Below, piece by piece: positions 38,801 through 46,517 of a stretch of 64,000 nucleotides of DNA. Location of the stretch: contig NZVD01000060.1 of assembly GCA_002701385.1 (NCBI GenBank), forward strand, positions 293,083 through 357,082, written 5' to 3'. Under the pieces are notes generated by a model. That model did not search any database. It saw nothing but the letters and a program-made list of their open reading frames with translations, and was not told where the DNA came from. The stretch is from Rhodopirellula sp. (lineage in GTDB: Bacteria; Planctomycetota; Planctomycetia; Pirellulales; Pirellulaceae). The translations under genes and the position numbers were made by a program. The first letter of the stretch is position 1, and every line of letters starts with the position of its first letter.

Positions 38801-40516
38801 AAATGTAGACTCGGTGTTCTCGTTTTCCGCCTCATCAAACCAGGACAGGTCACCAGCAGGCACGGCTTTTGATAGATCGACAGGCAATACCTGTTGTTTA
38901 ACCGGCTCAAAATTAAAGGAATCCAGATACCTTAAACGCGATTGCACTTTCATCGTCAGATGCGTCGGAGGCGCATCCATCGGAAGGGACGACATGGGGA
39001 TATCTCCCCGTGCGACCATGAACTCATTATTTTGAAACCGGAAGTTCATGGCGCCTCGAGTTAGTGCGTACCAAATCCCGTTGTCATGGTGAACCAGGTC
39101 CACAGCGCGAGTGGCCGGAGTTTGACTCGCTTCCACAATGGGTCCATAGCAATACTTGGCAGTGAGCCCTGGGATGGCATTGTCTTCCGAGCTGGTTTTA
39201 AAACTAGTCGACGGAATGACCTGCCGTTCGATCTCATCGGACTGCCATTCCAATCGCGCTTTAGCTTCCAGTCGGTCGCTGAAGAACTGCATTTTGAAAG
39301 CGTTGGGGCCAGCGTTGAGATTGACTTTATGTGCTACCGGGGCTGTTTCATTGCCTACGGGGCTCCAGCGTTCACCTGCCACGACATTATTAATTTCAAG
39401 CTTATAGCCATCATCGACGTCTAGATAAAACGTATAAGCTCCGGCCTTGGGCACCTCTATCAATCCAGACCATTCAATGCTGAAGTAGTCCGAATCGATT
39501 TGAAGATCGTTTACCAGAGGCCCTTCCAACCCCCAGTCAAAATCGATTTGAGGATCCACCCGGGTTTCGACAAAGTGCCGGCGCATTCGATATCGATAGT
39601 TGTAAGGCAGGCTTGCCGTGTACTCCGGCACCGGCATCGCGGTGAACCGCTTCATATTCAAGTGGCCGTCATAGCTGAGCTCCACCTCCTGCGAGTCATT
39701 GACCGCAGTAACAACCAAACTTCGTAAATCAGAAAAACGCACTCGGAGACTTCGGCCGTCATTATTAGGTGGCGGCAAGATGAAGTTGCCCAACAATTCG
39801 AAGTATTCAGTCATGCCATCGCGCTGGATGGGTTTAATAGTCCCCGGTTCGACTTCAGCGGGTCGTATAAAACGTGTTACAGTCGAAGTCCAAGAGTGAT
39901 CCATTCGGGAAGCGGGGTCATCGAAGGCTTGCCAAGTGGGTGTGACAGGCCGTTCGGGTAGCATTAATTCACCAGCAACAGGTGTCATTGGCATCGGTTC
40001 GGGGACTTCTTCCGGCATGGGGTCTACATTGTTTGCCGGTTCTTCGGCGGGGCTTTGCTCGACCACGACTGCCGGTGAAACTTCGGGAGTCAGAGTCACA
40101 GTGTTTTGAGGGTCCCCGGTATCAGGCATGTCCGCATCAGTGGAATTTTCACTCAGAGGTGTTGGCGGAATGTTCTCGGCGAGTTTCTCTTCAACAGGGC
40201 GGAAGAAGACGAACCAAGACCCGACCGAGGCGATGAGTAGTACAACAGCTACGGCAATGAGAAATTGGTTAAAGCCCTTTCCGGCGTTACGGGTAGCTGC
40301 TAATTGAGTGAGCCAATCAAGCAGGTCCTGCATTGCGTCTTCATCGTCGAGATCAACAGGAATCACCTCTAGCTTTTGAGCTTTGATTTCCTGAGAAGCC
40401 GCCGCAAACAGTGAGGGCTGTTTAGCTGCTTCGGCCAGCAGGAATTCCAGTTGATCTTCAGACAGGGGGTCGCCAAGTCTATTCTGAAGTAACTCGATGT
40501 AATCGTTTGGTTGCAT
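35828..40516 (-). CDS. Giant membrane-anchored protein with PA14 and PQQ-propeller domains
   Basis: 1562 residues. The first 80 form a charged, probably cytoplasmic domain (MQPNDYIELLQNRLGDPLSE...), followed by a single membrane helix, FLIAVAVVLLIASVGSWFVFF, and a Pro-rich linker. Residues about 320-430 look like a PA14 domain (SGLIEVPKAGAYTFYLDVDD, GPNAFKMQFFSD), a module tied to carbohydrate binding. Laminin-G-like and helical TPR-like regions follow. The C-terminal 380 residues are beta-propeller repeats of the PQQ type (DTNQVVWEILDDG, DRQTGTPVWRFQQPDV). It is first in the minus-strand block and overlaps the NPCBM gene by four bases. The layout suits a sensor or scaffold that spans the membrane. 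The N-terminal domain resembles short anti-sigma regions, but no sigma factor is nearby. Confidence 0.78.
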   Translation of the reverse strand: MQPNDYIELLQNRLGDPLSEDQLEFLLAEAAKQPSLFAAASQEIKAQKLEVIPVDLDDEDAMQDLLDWLTQLAATRNAGKGFNQFLIAVAVVLLIASVGSWFVFFRPVEEKLAENIPPTPLSENSTDADMPDTGDPQNTVTLTPEVSPAVVVEQSPAEEPANNVDPMPEEVPEPMPMTPVAGELMLPERPVTPTWQAFDDPASRMDHSWTSTVTRFIRPAEVEPGTIKPIQRDGMTEYFELLGNFILPPPNNDGRSLRVRFSDLRSLVVTAVNDSQEVELSYDGHLNMKRFTAMPVPEYTASLPYNYRYRMRRHFVETRVDPQIDFDWGLEGPLVNDLQIDSDYFSIEWSGLIEVPKAGAYTFYLDVDDGYKLEINNVVAGERWSPVGNETAPVAHKVNLNAGPNAFKMQFFSDRLEAKARLEWQSDEIERQVIPSTSFKTSSEDNAIPGLTAKYCYGPIVEASQTPATRAVDLVHHDNGIWYALTRGAMNFRFQNNEFMVARGDIPMSSLPMDAPPTHLTMKVQSRLRYLDSFNFEPVKQQVLPVDLSKAVPAGDLSWFDEAENENTESTFDYDDDGKVLLSRRQGDAAVHLSTKVQLRGATEIYALMEPQHLAGIRFEHPQTGVFYNLYALQLGDEFAVSMNPTDLTFTSAQYRAGMRTKGPIWWRAQYSDDMFVISMSPDGVHWIPGHTFTLGANVPIKREISFGPTIHSGAEVSTVYLKKVHVAHDDLIEQLSFVLPIGSVPNLTAIEGQNAARLPEYIDSLALERPDQISPEHWRLACYAKVLQANATPQMRVEGLIKLLHYAVQHHRDFRKVREALVRIPRRLQFRRPDTDIASWVNIHVLYDILAARLWFEGKPEQLGGLIDDWAHLEAGAGGRQRYNMPVSPELLTRLYLYHLRNKQSWQELYEFATRIDYLSLPAHGSQIFDKDFASWRTARWLRADAADYLEGAIKPTNLARFQAERSHQVQTDRETVNSMLELLQAVETNDLDNAMTMIVDNPLVTGLFPVDKFGMHYQSGTTFLKSLFTDHEDFATKMRVEGSELAELRLTTAINNQDFDELNEIAQKFPGTESARQALQLTADQRLSAGQFLPAAQRYQELIELYPDKYHGLWLAKANLALALAGQDPQREIVADVALEGGNVTAADFNGIVQQLVTYRGAQNRLPAKPALTLGQRTINPVKDFSTPGSARSVQRIRQTSFLDLGDHLIVNQPTGLSCIKADTNQVVWEILDDGRGIPVEYGYAGKPARIGPDLFSAVFSKQKLSWRRMKRDTGETIWESPVDGYPLADPIIAGNSIFILKVVSQQTTFGQIVFQQINSTNGSVSHSVPLMTIQRKPELFQSARSVLAKDRIIFVLDSTIYSVSLEGELMWAQMLSQVPRLADQHLYDRINATQPLVSGDRIIVHAAGSPDVVCLDRQTGTPVWRFQQPDVQELIGIWEDRVIISCRNGVQAVSIKFGAPLWFQPGSPSPSAVRIMDNHVLICNLDKEPTSRVIPLSNQRSLLWVQPRTGRVVQEAELVGNESTLFDIEQIFPFGKKLYGVSNISTGSHSLKLIEVVLP

Positions 40517-40667
40517 GATGGCCTATGCAGAGAATGGGTTACTGAATCAGACTCCAGTTTAAGGCATTATGAAATTGAATTCACATTGCTTGCAATAAAA
40601 CCAGTTGATTGGACTATTAAGATAGAGGAAACTAGGACAGTAATTTCTAAACAAGGAGGCTGGGTTC
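40517..40667. promoter_or_regulatory. Divergent promoter region for the VWA block and the metallophosphoesterase
   Basis: This 151-base region separates divergent genes. On the minus strand a sigma-70-like pair is visible: -35 TTGCAA (read from 40595 to 40590), an 18-base spacer and -10 CATAAT (40571-40566), about 50 bases upstream of the 35828-40516 start. TTGCAA is itself palindromic and could serve the plus strand, but the plus-strand -10 (TATTAA at 40615-40620) would need a 19-base spacer, which is poor. GGAGG upstream of 40668 is the plus-strand ribosome-binding site. Confidence 0.4.
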
Positions 40668-42251
40668 ATGTTACGTCGACTGATTGTTTTTTCTTTTGTT
40701 ATCACTGCAATGCTTGATGGTGCTTATGCGGCTGACCAGCAGTTGGCGAAAGGCCGTGTCTTTCATGATGCCAATTTCAATCAGGAATTTGATAAAGGCG
40801 AGAAGGTGCTAGCTGGGATTAAAGTCTCTAATGGCAATCAAGTCGTTACTACGACGGACGAGGGTACGTATGAAATCTCAGTTACCGACGATACGATTCT
40901 GTTCGTAATCAAGCCGGCTGGCTGGATGACGCCAGTTAGTGAAAACAATCTTCCCCGCTTCTATTACATCCACAAGCCTCAAGGCTCTCCAGAGGGTACA
41001 CGGTTCGCCGGTGTTGCACCTACCGGAGCATTACCAGCGAGTGTTGACTTTCCACTGTATCCAGTCAAGGAGCCGGAAACGTTTAAGGCGATCATGTTCG
41101 CCGATCCTCAGCCACGGAATCAGCAGGAAGTGGATTATTTGATTCAGGATGTGCTAGAAGAACTTGTCGGTACCGATGCGGCTTTCGGGGTGACGCTGGG
41201 TGACATTATGTTTGATGATTTGAGCCTATTTGATTCACAAAACCAGGGCATAGCGCTAGTTGGTATCCCGTGGTACAACGTGATTGGCAATCACGATGTA
41301 AATCGAGAGGCTAAGCGCGATGAGCATAGTGATGAAACGTTCGAACGGGTATTTGGGCCAGCTTATTATTCCTTTGAATATGGCAAAGCGCATTTTGTCG
41401 TCATGGATAATGTGGACTGGTATTACGACGAGGGCACTAAGAAGCATGGTTATCGGGGAGGAATCAGTAAGGCCCAAATGGCCTTCTTGGAAAACGACCT
41501 GAAGTTAGTGCCGCAGGACAAGTTAGTCGTCCTAATGATGCATATCCCGATTACTTCCATGGAACAGCGAGGAGCGATCTTTAAGCTTCTCAAAGAACGG
41601 CCTTTTACGATGAGTGTCTCAGGCCATCAACACTACCAACGCCACCTATATCTGGATCAGGAGGATGGTTGGGAAGGAGAAAAGCCTCATCATCATGTGA
41701 TTAATGTGACAGCCAGTGGAAGTTGGTGGCGAGGCATGAAGAAATTTGGAGATACACCCCATGCCTATTCCCGGGATGGCGTTCCCAATGGCTACTCCAT
41801 CGTTACGTTCGATGGAAATCAATATGCATTTCAATACCAGGCGGCTAACCGCCCGGCAGATTACCAAATGCACATTTCGGCGCCAGTACAATACAGCAAT
41901 GAACAAGCAGCCTTCGCCTACACGAATGTCTTTTCGGGGTCAGAGAAGACCGAAGTCACAGCCTTGTTGAGAAATCGCAAGGGGAAGCGCATGAAGCTTG
42001 AGGTGATACCGGCGCACACCGAGGTCGATCAGGATTATAAAAAACTCTACGATCAGGAGCAGGCGCTCAAAGAAAAACTAGGCGGCAAAATCGACTGGGT
42101 AGAAATGTCGGCGCCAGTTCAAGCAGGCCATCAGTGGAAGGCTAAATTGCCGACAGGGCTGCCAGCAGGGATGTACACCATCGAATTTCAGGCCAAACAG
42201 CCTAATGGCGCGGTCTATCAAGGGCTTCGACCGATTCGAGTGGTTAAGTAA
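40668..42251 (+). CDS. Exported calcineurin-like metallophosphoesterase
   Basis: 527 residues: signal peptide (ending ...MLDGAYA), an N-terminal beta-sandwich (KGRVFHDANFNQEFDKGEK, SdrD-like), the metallophosphoesterase core and a C-terminal beta domain, the MetallophosN-Metallophos-MetallophosC layout. Core metal motifs are FADPQPR (DxQ in place of the more common DxH), TLGDIMFDD, VIGNHDVN, VLMMHIPI and VSGHQHYQRH, so the di-metal site is essentially intact. The substrate is unknown. Nucleotides, phospholipids or phosphodiesters are all possible. GGAGG lies eight bases upstream of the ATG. It diverges from the large minus-strand block. Confidence 0.9.
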   Translation: MLRRLIVFSFVITAMLDGAYAADQQLAKGRVFHDANFNQEFDKGEKVLAGIKVSNGNQVVTTTDEGTYEISVTDDTILFVIKPAGWMTPVSENNLPRFYYIHKPQGSPEGTRFAGVAPTGALPASVDFPLYPVKEPETFKAIMFADPQPRNQQEVDYLIQDVLEELVGTDAAFGVTLGDIMFDDLSLFDSQNQGIALVGIPWYNVIGNHDVNREAKRDEHSDETFERVFGPAYYSFEYGKAHFVVMDNVDWYYDEGTKKHGYRGGISKAQMAFLENDLKLVPQDKLVVLMMHIPITSMEQRGAIFKLLKERPFTMSVSGHQHYQRHLYLDQEDGWEGEKPHHHVINVTASGSWWRGMKKFGDTPHAYSRDGVPNGYSIVTFDGNQYAFQYQAANRPADYQMHISAPVQYSNEQAAFAYTNVFSGSEKTEVTALLRNRKGKRMKLEVIPAHTEVDQDYKKLYDQEQALKEKLGGKIDWVEMSAPVQAGHQWKAKLPTGLPAGMYTIEFQAKQPNGAVYQGLRPIRVVK

Positions 42252-42336
42252 TATCCTGTCTATTCCAGACGATATCCCAGACGAGGCTTATTAATAGATA
42301 GTTCGTCTAGGGTGTCACTTACTAGGAATGAATTCC

Positions 42337-43020
42337 TTAAATCTCTCGTAGCACTTGCGCAGAGGTTCGGATGCGGGCGAATTTATTTTCCCAAATCTGT
42401 AAGCAAGCTTCATGGATGTGATCGTGGATGGTCGCCATACCATCACTTACAGCAGTAACGCGATAATTCCTGGTCGAACCTGAAACAATCGTACTGTTGA
42501 CACAGCAATCGGTAGTAACGCCTGTAATGACAAAGCGATCAATCCCCAGACTGCGCAAAGCCAGGTCTAAATGAGTGCCATAAAACTTGTCGTACGTATG
42601 ACCCTGAATGACTAGCTCTGAATCGAGCGGCTGGAGCGCGTCGATCGTGGCGGCCGATTCGACTCCTACCCCGGGTTCAAGACCTACCTTACAGTTATTC
42701 GAAGGGTAGCCAAATCCGGTGGTGGCATCATCAGGAGCGGCTAAGTGCTCAGGTCCAAAGGGGTCTCCTCGCAGACAGGGGATGGTGTCAGCGTAAACAA
42801 ACTCGGTGAAGATCACAGGCATTCCAGCATCGCGAAATGCTTGAACGAGTGCCTGGATATTGGGCGTGATGTCACGAGCCCTAGGAATTTGCAGCGACGC
42901 TCCTTCGTCCACAAATCCATGCTGCATGTCAATGACTAGCAACGCAGTCGTACCTGCCTGGACTCGATGCGATTCATCAATTCGTTTCAGCTTGGCCTGA
43001 ATTAATTCATCAACACTCAT
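42337..43020 (-). CDS. Isochorismatase-like cysteine hydrolase
   Basis: 227 residues with the cysteine-hydrolase triad of the isochorismatase/nicotinamidase superfamily: Asp in LLVIDMQHGFVDEG, Lys in GHTYDKFYGTHLD, and Cys in VTTDCCVNSTIVSG. The cis-peptide region GVTTDCC is well kept. The substrate is not readable. The start overlaps the stop of the upstream alpha/beta hydrolase gene by one base (TAATG), so the two are coupled, and both may act in one catabolic route. No signal peptide is visible, so it is cytoplasmic. Confidence 0.9.
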   Translation of the reverse strand: MSVDELIQAKLKRIDESHRVQAGTTALLVIDMQHGFVDEGASLQIPRARDITPNIQALVQAFRDAGMPVIFTEFVYADTIPCLRGDPFGPEHLAAPDDATTGFGYPSNNCKVGLEPGVGVESAATIDALQPLDSELVIQGHTYDKFYGTHLDLALRSLGIDRFVITGVTTDCCVNSTIVSGSTRNYRVTAVSDGMATIHDHIHEACLQIWENKFARIRTSAQVLREI

Positions 43021-43901
43021 TATGGTTTCACGGCCTCGTAATTGACTTGGGCTGGGCCTTGAATCCAGTCGAGCTTTTGCAGGAACTGATCCATTTTGTG
43101 CACGGTGTCCAAGAAGTTTTCTTTTTTGGCGTAATTAAAAAAACCATGAGGCTGGCCGTCATAAAAGTGATGCTCGCAGTCGGCATCTACTCCGTCCATT
43201 AATGATTGATATCGCTTGGCTGTAGTGACAGGAATGAGTTTATCTTCCGTGCCCAGGAAAACGATCGTTGGCGGTGCGCCTTTACGAATATTATCGATCG
43301 GTGAAATCTCTTCGTAGTATTCCTTAACACGATCGTAACCATATCCATTCGGCCCATTGTCGTAGACGGGATTAAAGAGTAACAGTGCGTTTGGTTTACT
43401 ACTGATGCGAACGTCTTCCCCTTGTTCCTCTAAGCCCAGGACATTGCCGGTCGCTGCTGCAACGTGTCCACCGGCGGATCCGCCGCCAGCAGCCAGACGA
43501 TTTGCATCGATGCCAAGTTTCTCAGCATTAGCACGTAACCAGCGTACGGCTGATTTGCCGTCCTTTACACATTCCCGAGGTGTTGTTCCCTGCCGAGATT
43601 TCACTCGGTAATCCGCCACCACCGAAATCATACCACGGCTAATTAAATGGCGGCTATGAGGAACGAATTGCGCAGGTGTTCCACCATTCCAACTCCCTCC
43701 AAAGAAGAAGACTGCCGCTGGACGCGAATCGGAAGGTTGGTGGCCTTCGGGTGAGAAAACGTACAGATAGAGTTCGGTATCGCCAACCGTTTTATATTTA
43801 TACGGCTTCGCACCTTTGTATTGCTCGGGCGGCTGAGCCAATAAGAAGGAAGGCGTTATAGCCTGCAGGAGGAAGATAAACAGAACGATAGGATTGCGCA
43901 T
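43020..43901 (-). CDS. Exported alpha/beta hydrolase (esterase, HSL/BD-FAE-like)
   Basis: 293 residues with a signal peptide (MRNPIVLFIFLLQAITPSFLLA). The nucleophile elbow is LAAGGGSAGGHVAAATG, the GxSxG serine. The acid is likely in VFLGTEDKLIP and the His in FYDGQPHGFFNYAK. The oxyanion region is AVFFFGGSWNGGTPAQF in place of the usual HGGG. This matches carbohydrate-esterase-like hydrolases encoded beside planctomycete catabolic genes. Its stop overlaps the isochorismatase-like start by one base, and the DUF1501 gene is 45 bases upstream, on the same strand. Confidence 0.9.
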   Translation of the reverse strand: MRNPIVLFIFLLQAITPSFLLAQPPEQYKGAKPYKYKTVGDTELYLYVFSPEGHQPSDSRPAAVFFFGGSWNGGTPAQFVPHSRHLISRGMISVVADYRVKSRQGTTPRECVKDGKSAVRWLRANAEKLGIDANRLAAGGGSAGGHVAAATGNVLGLEEQGEDVRISSKPNALLLFNPVYDNGPNGYGYDRVKEYYEEISPIDNIRKGAPPTIVFLGTEDKLIPVTTAKRYQSLMDGVDADCEHHFYDGQPHGFFNYAKKENFLDTVHKMDQFLQKLDWIQGPAQVNYEAVKP

Positions 43902-43946
43902 GATGAAATAGGGAGGGTAGAGAGAAAGTGGAGCGGGTAAAAACGC

Positions 43947-45326
43947 CTAGCCAAGTCCGGCGATCGGCTCGGCTCCGGTAATGACCTTTAAGGCTTCAGG
44001 CGGCACATCGACGCGTAGCCGAAGTTGCGGAATGTCCAACAGCGTATCAAGACAGGTTGCAATGAGATTAGGAGTCCGAACTGGCGTGGTGGCTGGAGTG
44101 CCACCGTCTTTTGCCGATTGGCCGATGATGTGGCCACGAGGGATTCCGGTTCCATAAAGTAGCAACGGCGTCAAACCACCCCAGTGGTCGCGACCGGCTC
44201 GAGCATTAATCGAGGGCGTTCGACCCATTTCACCGGTGGCAACTAACAGGATATCGTCCTGTAGGCCTCTTGCTTCGACGTCTTCAATAAATGCAGCCAC
44301 CGCGTGGTCAAAGGGATTACCGACATAATCCATCCCACGAACCATACCAAGATTGTTTTGGTCGGCATGCATATCCCAGACAAACGATGTGGTGATCGTT
44401 ATGAAACCGCAACCACGCTCTGCCAATCGACGTGCCAGCAACAAGAGCTTACCAAGCGAATTCGAATTTGCCTTGTAATGGTTTTTATTGTTTTTATCTT
44501 TCCACTCATCGAAACGCGTTAGGTGGCCGGTATCGTATCGATCAATGGTCTTTTGATCTTCATGAGAAAGATCAAAGGCATCCGAGACACCGCCCATGAC
44601 GACATCGAAAGCCTGAGATTGGAATTTATCGAGGCCTTCGAGTGATCCATCGGAATCCACTTGACGCTTGATTTTATCCAGATTTTTTAGCAGTGCCTTT
44701 CGGTCGTCTAACCGCAGGCGGTCAATGTGTAGCTTCAGATCTTCTTGGAAATTACCACCTGTACCTGGAACGAATGGTTCAAACCCTTTACTAAACGGTC
44801 CGGCATCGGCGAAGCGCCCGAAGGTGTCAAAAGGCCCAGGCTCATCTTCGACAACGGCATTAGGGAAGGCTGCCACATTGAGAGGCATCCCATTTTTAGG
44901 ATTGTTCGTTCCAATGATCCGTGAAAGGTAGCTGCCAATATTGGCTCCAAACGTGTCAGCCGAGACGATCGGTTGGATTTTATGGGCGCTGGATCCAGTT
45001 TGGTACGATCGCACAACCGTGAATTTGTCAGCATGCTTGGCGAGTTTAGTCATGGTCCCGCCGAATTCAGTCCCGGCAACGCTTGTCGACGTTGCTCCGG
45101 TCATGCTTCGAATACTCCCCGGCGCGCTCATTTTTGGATCAAAGGTTTCAAACTGACTGGGGCCGCCGTGTTGAAACAGGAAAATAACAGTCTTACCGGA
45201 GAAGAGTTTCCAGGGATCTTTCTCGCCTGAAGCAGCCATGAGCTGCGACAGCCCAAGACCGGAAAGCCCACAGGCTCCAACCTGCAGGAAGGATCTTCTG
45301 GAAAGTCCGTCATTAAAGGAAAGCAT
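43947..45326 (-). CDS. DUF1501 protein with Tat signal
   Basis: 459 residues of DUF1501, a family abundant in planctomycetes and related to the alkaline-phosphatase/sulfatase fold. A twin-arginine signal is present (LSRRSFLQVGACGLSGLGLS). Family features are KTVIFLFQHGGPSQFETFDP, HADKFTVVRSYQTGSSAHK, VATGEMGRTPSINARAGRDH and GGLTPLLLYGTGIPRGHIIG. Enzymatic activity of DUF1501 is not established. These genes usually follow a DUF1549/DUF1553 partner, but here the upstream neighbour is ThuA-like (gap about 32 bases), so it is a lone copy. Confidence 0.92.
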   Translation of the reverse strand: MLSFNDGLSRRSFLQVGACGLSGLGLSQLMAASGEKDPWKLFSGKTVIFLFQHGGPSQFETFDPKMSAPGSIRSMTGATSTSVAGTEFGGTMTKLAKHADKFTVVRSYQTGSSAHKIQPIVSADTFGANIGSYLSRIIGTNNPKNGMPLNVAAFPNAVVEDEPGPFDTFGRFADAGPFSKGFEPFVPGTGGNFQEDLKLHIDRLRLDDRKALLKNLDKIKRQVDSDGSLEGLDKFQSQAFDVVMGGVSDAFDLSHEDQKTIDRYDTGHLTRFDEWKDKNNKNHYKANSNSLGKLLLLARRLAERGCGFITITTSFVWDMHADQNNLGMVRGMDYVGNPFDHAVAAFIEDVEARGLQDDILLVATGEMGRTPSINARAGRDHWGGLTPLLLYGTGIPRGHIIGQSAKDGGTPATTPVRTPNLIATCLDTLLDIPQLRLRVDVPPEALKVITGAEPIAGLG

Positions 45327-45358
45327 GTTTATTCCCCGCTGATTTGTCCAAGCCTACA

Positions 45359-46357
45359 TTATTTATAGTCGGACGGTTTCAGTCCTTTTCTGAATCCACC
45401 GAAGCCAAACTTGGTGGGTTTATAGTCACCGACAATGCTCACATTCAAATCAGCTGTAATGGCATCTTCCATTTCGAGGCACCAAAACATCGAATTGACC
45501 AGCATGCGGCGAGTACCCTCGGAAACCAAATCCGTCGCGGCGCCCATGGTTGTGTTAAACACGGTAGAGGTTTTCCCGCTAGTCCCTTTGTAGCTCTTCA
45601 CCCAGGCCACAGGCATCATTGGCTCGTTCTTCTTACCTTCAACAGGCTTTGCATCCGGTGTCATCCCATCTAGTACTGCACCTAGCAGGATCGGATCGGA
45701 ATCTCCTTCAAGTTTTGTAACTCCATATACGTCAGTGTCGCCCCAGATGTTTTTACAGCCTCGCAAAATAGGATGGCCTTCTTTACCCTTAACAGGCACT
45801 CCGCCCGTGCTTTCACGTCCGTGATGTCCATGGTGATTAATCCAGGTTTCACCAAGTACCTGACGTCCCCAACCCTTTTTGTATTCACCGTTGTAGTTGA
45901 AGGAGTATTCATGGTATTTGCGGTCACCAGGAATATTGAAGGCATGAGTCGAAGTACGCATACCAATAATGGGTTTGCCGGAATTGGTATAGTCGGCAAT
46001 GTACTTCATTTGGTCATCTGGCAGATTACGGAAGCGTAAGAGAAAGACAGCTAGGTCTGCGTCTTCCAGAGCTTCCAATCCAGGGATATTGGTTTGATGA
46101 CTGGGTGTAATCGCTCCGGTTGCCGGGTCGATGGCGAACAGCACGGTGCATTTGAATCCATGATGCTCCGCCATAATCTTAGCCAGCAATGGCAATGCTT
46201 CTTCACTGCGGTATTCATCGTCGCCACTGACGAAGACGATGTGTTTTCCTTTGCCTGGGCCATCTTTTCCTTCGAAGGTGATCCATTGATCATCGGCGTT
46301 GGCAGATACGGCGGTAGTGAAAACCAAAAACAGGCCTAACAAAGAAGCGATACGCAT
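45359..46357 (-). CDS. Exported ThuA-like protein
   Basis: 332 residues with a signal peptide (ending ...AVSANA). The ThuA/class I amidotransferase-like fold is seen in GKHIVFVSGDDEYRSEEALP, DLAVFLLRFRNLPDDQMKYI, then GKPIIGMRTSTHAFN and HHGHHGRESTGGVPV. ThuA proteins take part in disaccharide (3-keto-glycoside) metabolism in rhizobia. Planctomycetes have many exported versions of unknown activity. It leads the ThuA, DUF1501, esterase, isochorismatase run (gaps of about 32 and 45 bases, then a one-base overlap), so these are likely co-transcribed. Confidence 0.88.
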   Translation of the reverse strand: MRIASLLGLFLVFTTAVSANADDQWITFEGKDGPGKGKHIVFVSGDDEYRSEEALPLLAKIMAEHHGFKCTVLFAIDPATGAITPSHQTNIPGLEALEDADLAVFLLRFRNLPDDQMKYIADYTNSGKPIIGMRTSTHAFNIPGDRKYHEYSFNYNGEYKKGWGRQVLGETWINHHGHHGRESTGGVPVKGKEGHPILRGCKNIWGDTDVYGVTKLEGDSDPILLGAVLDGMTPDAKPVEGKKNEPMMPVAWVKSYKGTSGKTSTVFNTTMGAATDLVSEGTRRMLVNSMFWCLEMEDAITADLNVSIVGDYKPTKFGFGGFRKGLKPSDYK

Positions 46358-46517
46358 GGTGAATTTATCCCAGTACTGAAATTAATAATCAAATGCAAAA
46401 CGGGAGTTGTCTGACAGAGCAGGTGCCCGAAGGTAATACCATATCATTCTGACTAAGAGGCCGTGTCTTTACCACTAGTTTTGCCAATAGAATTCTCCGG
46501 GAGCTGGTTTAATCCGC

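Noticed and set aside
42324..42337. Palindrome AGGAAT-GA-ATTCCT at the 3' end of the isochorismatase-like gene
   Set aside because: The loop is only two bases and no T-tract follows on either strand, so it is not supported as a terminator.
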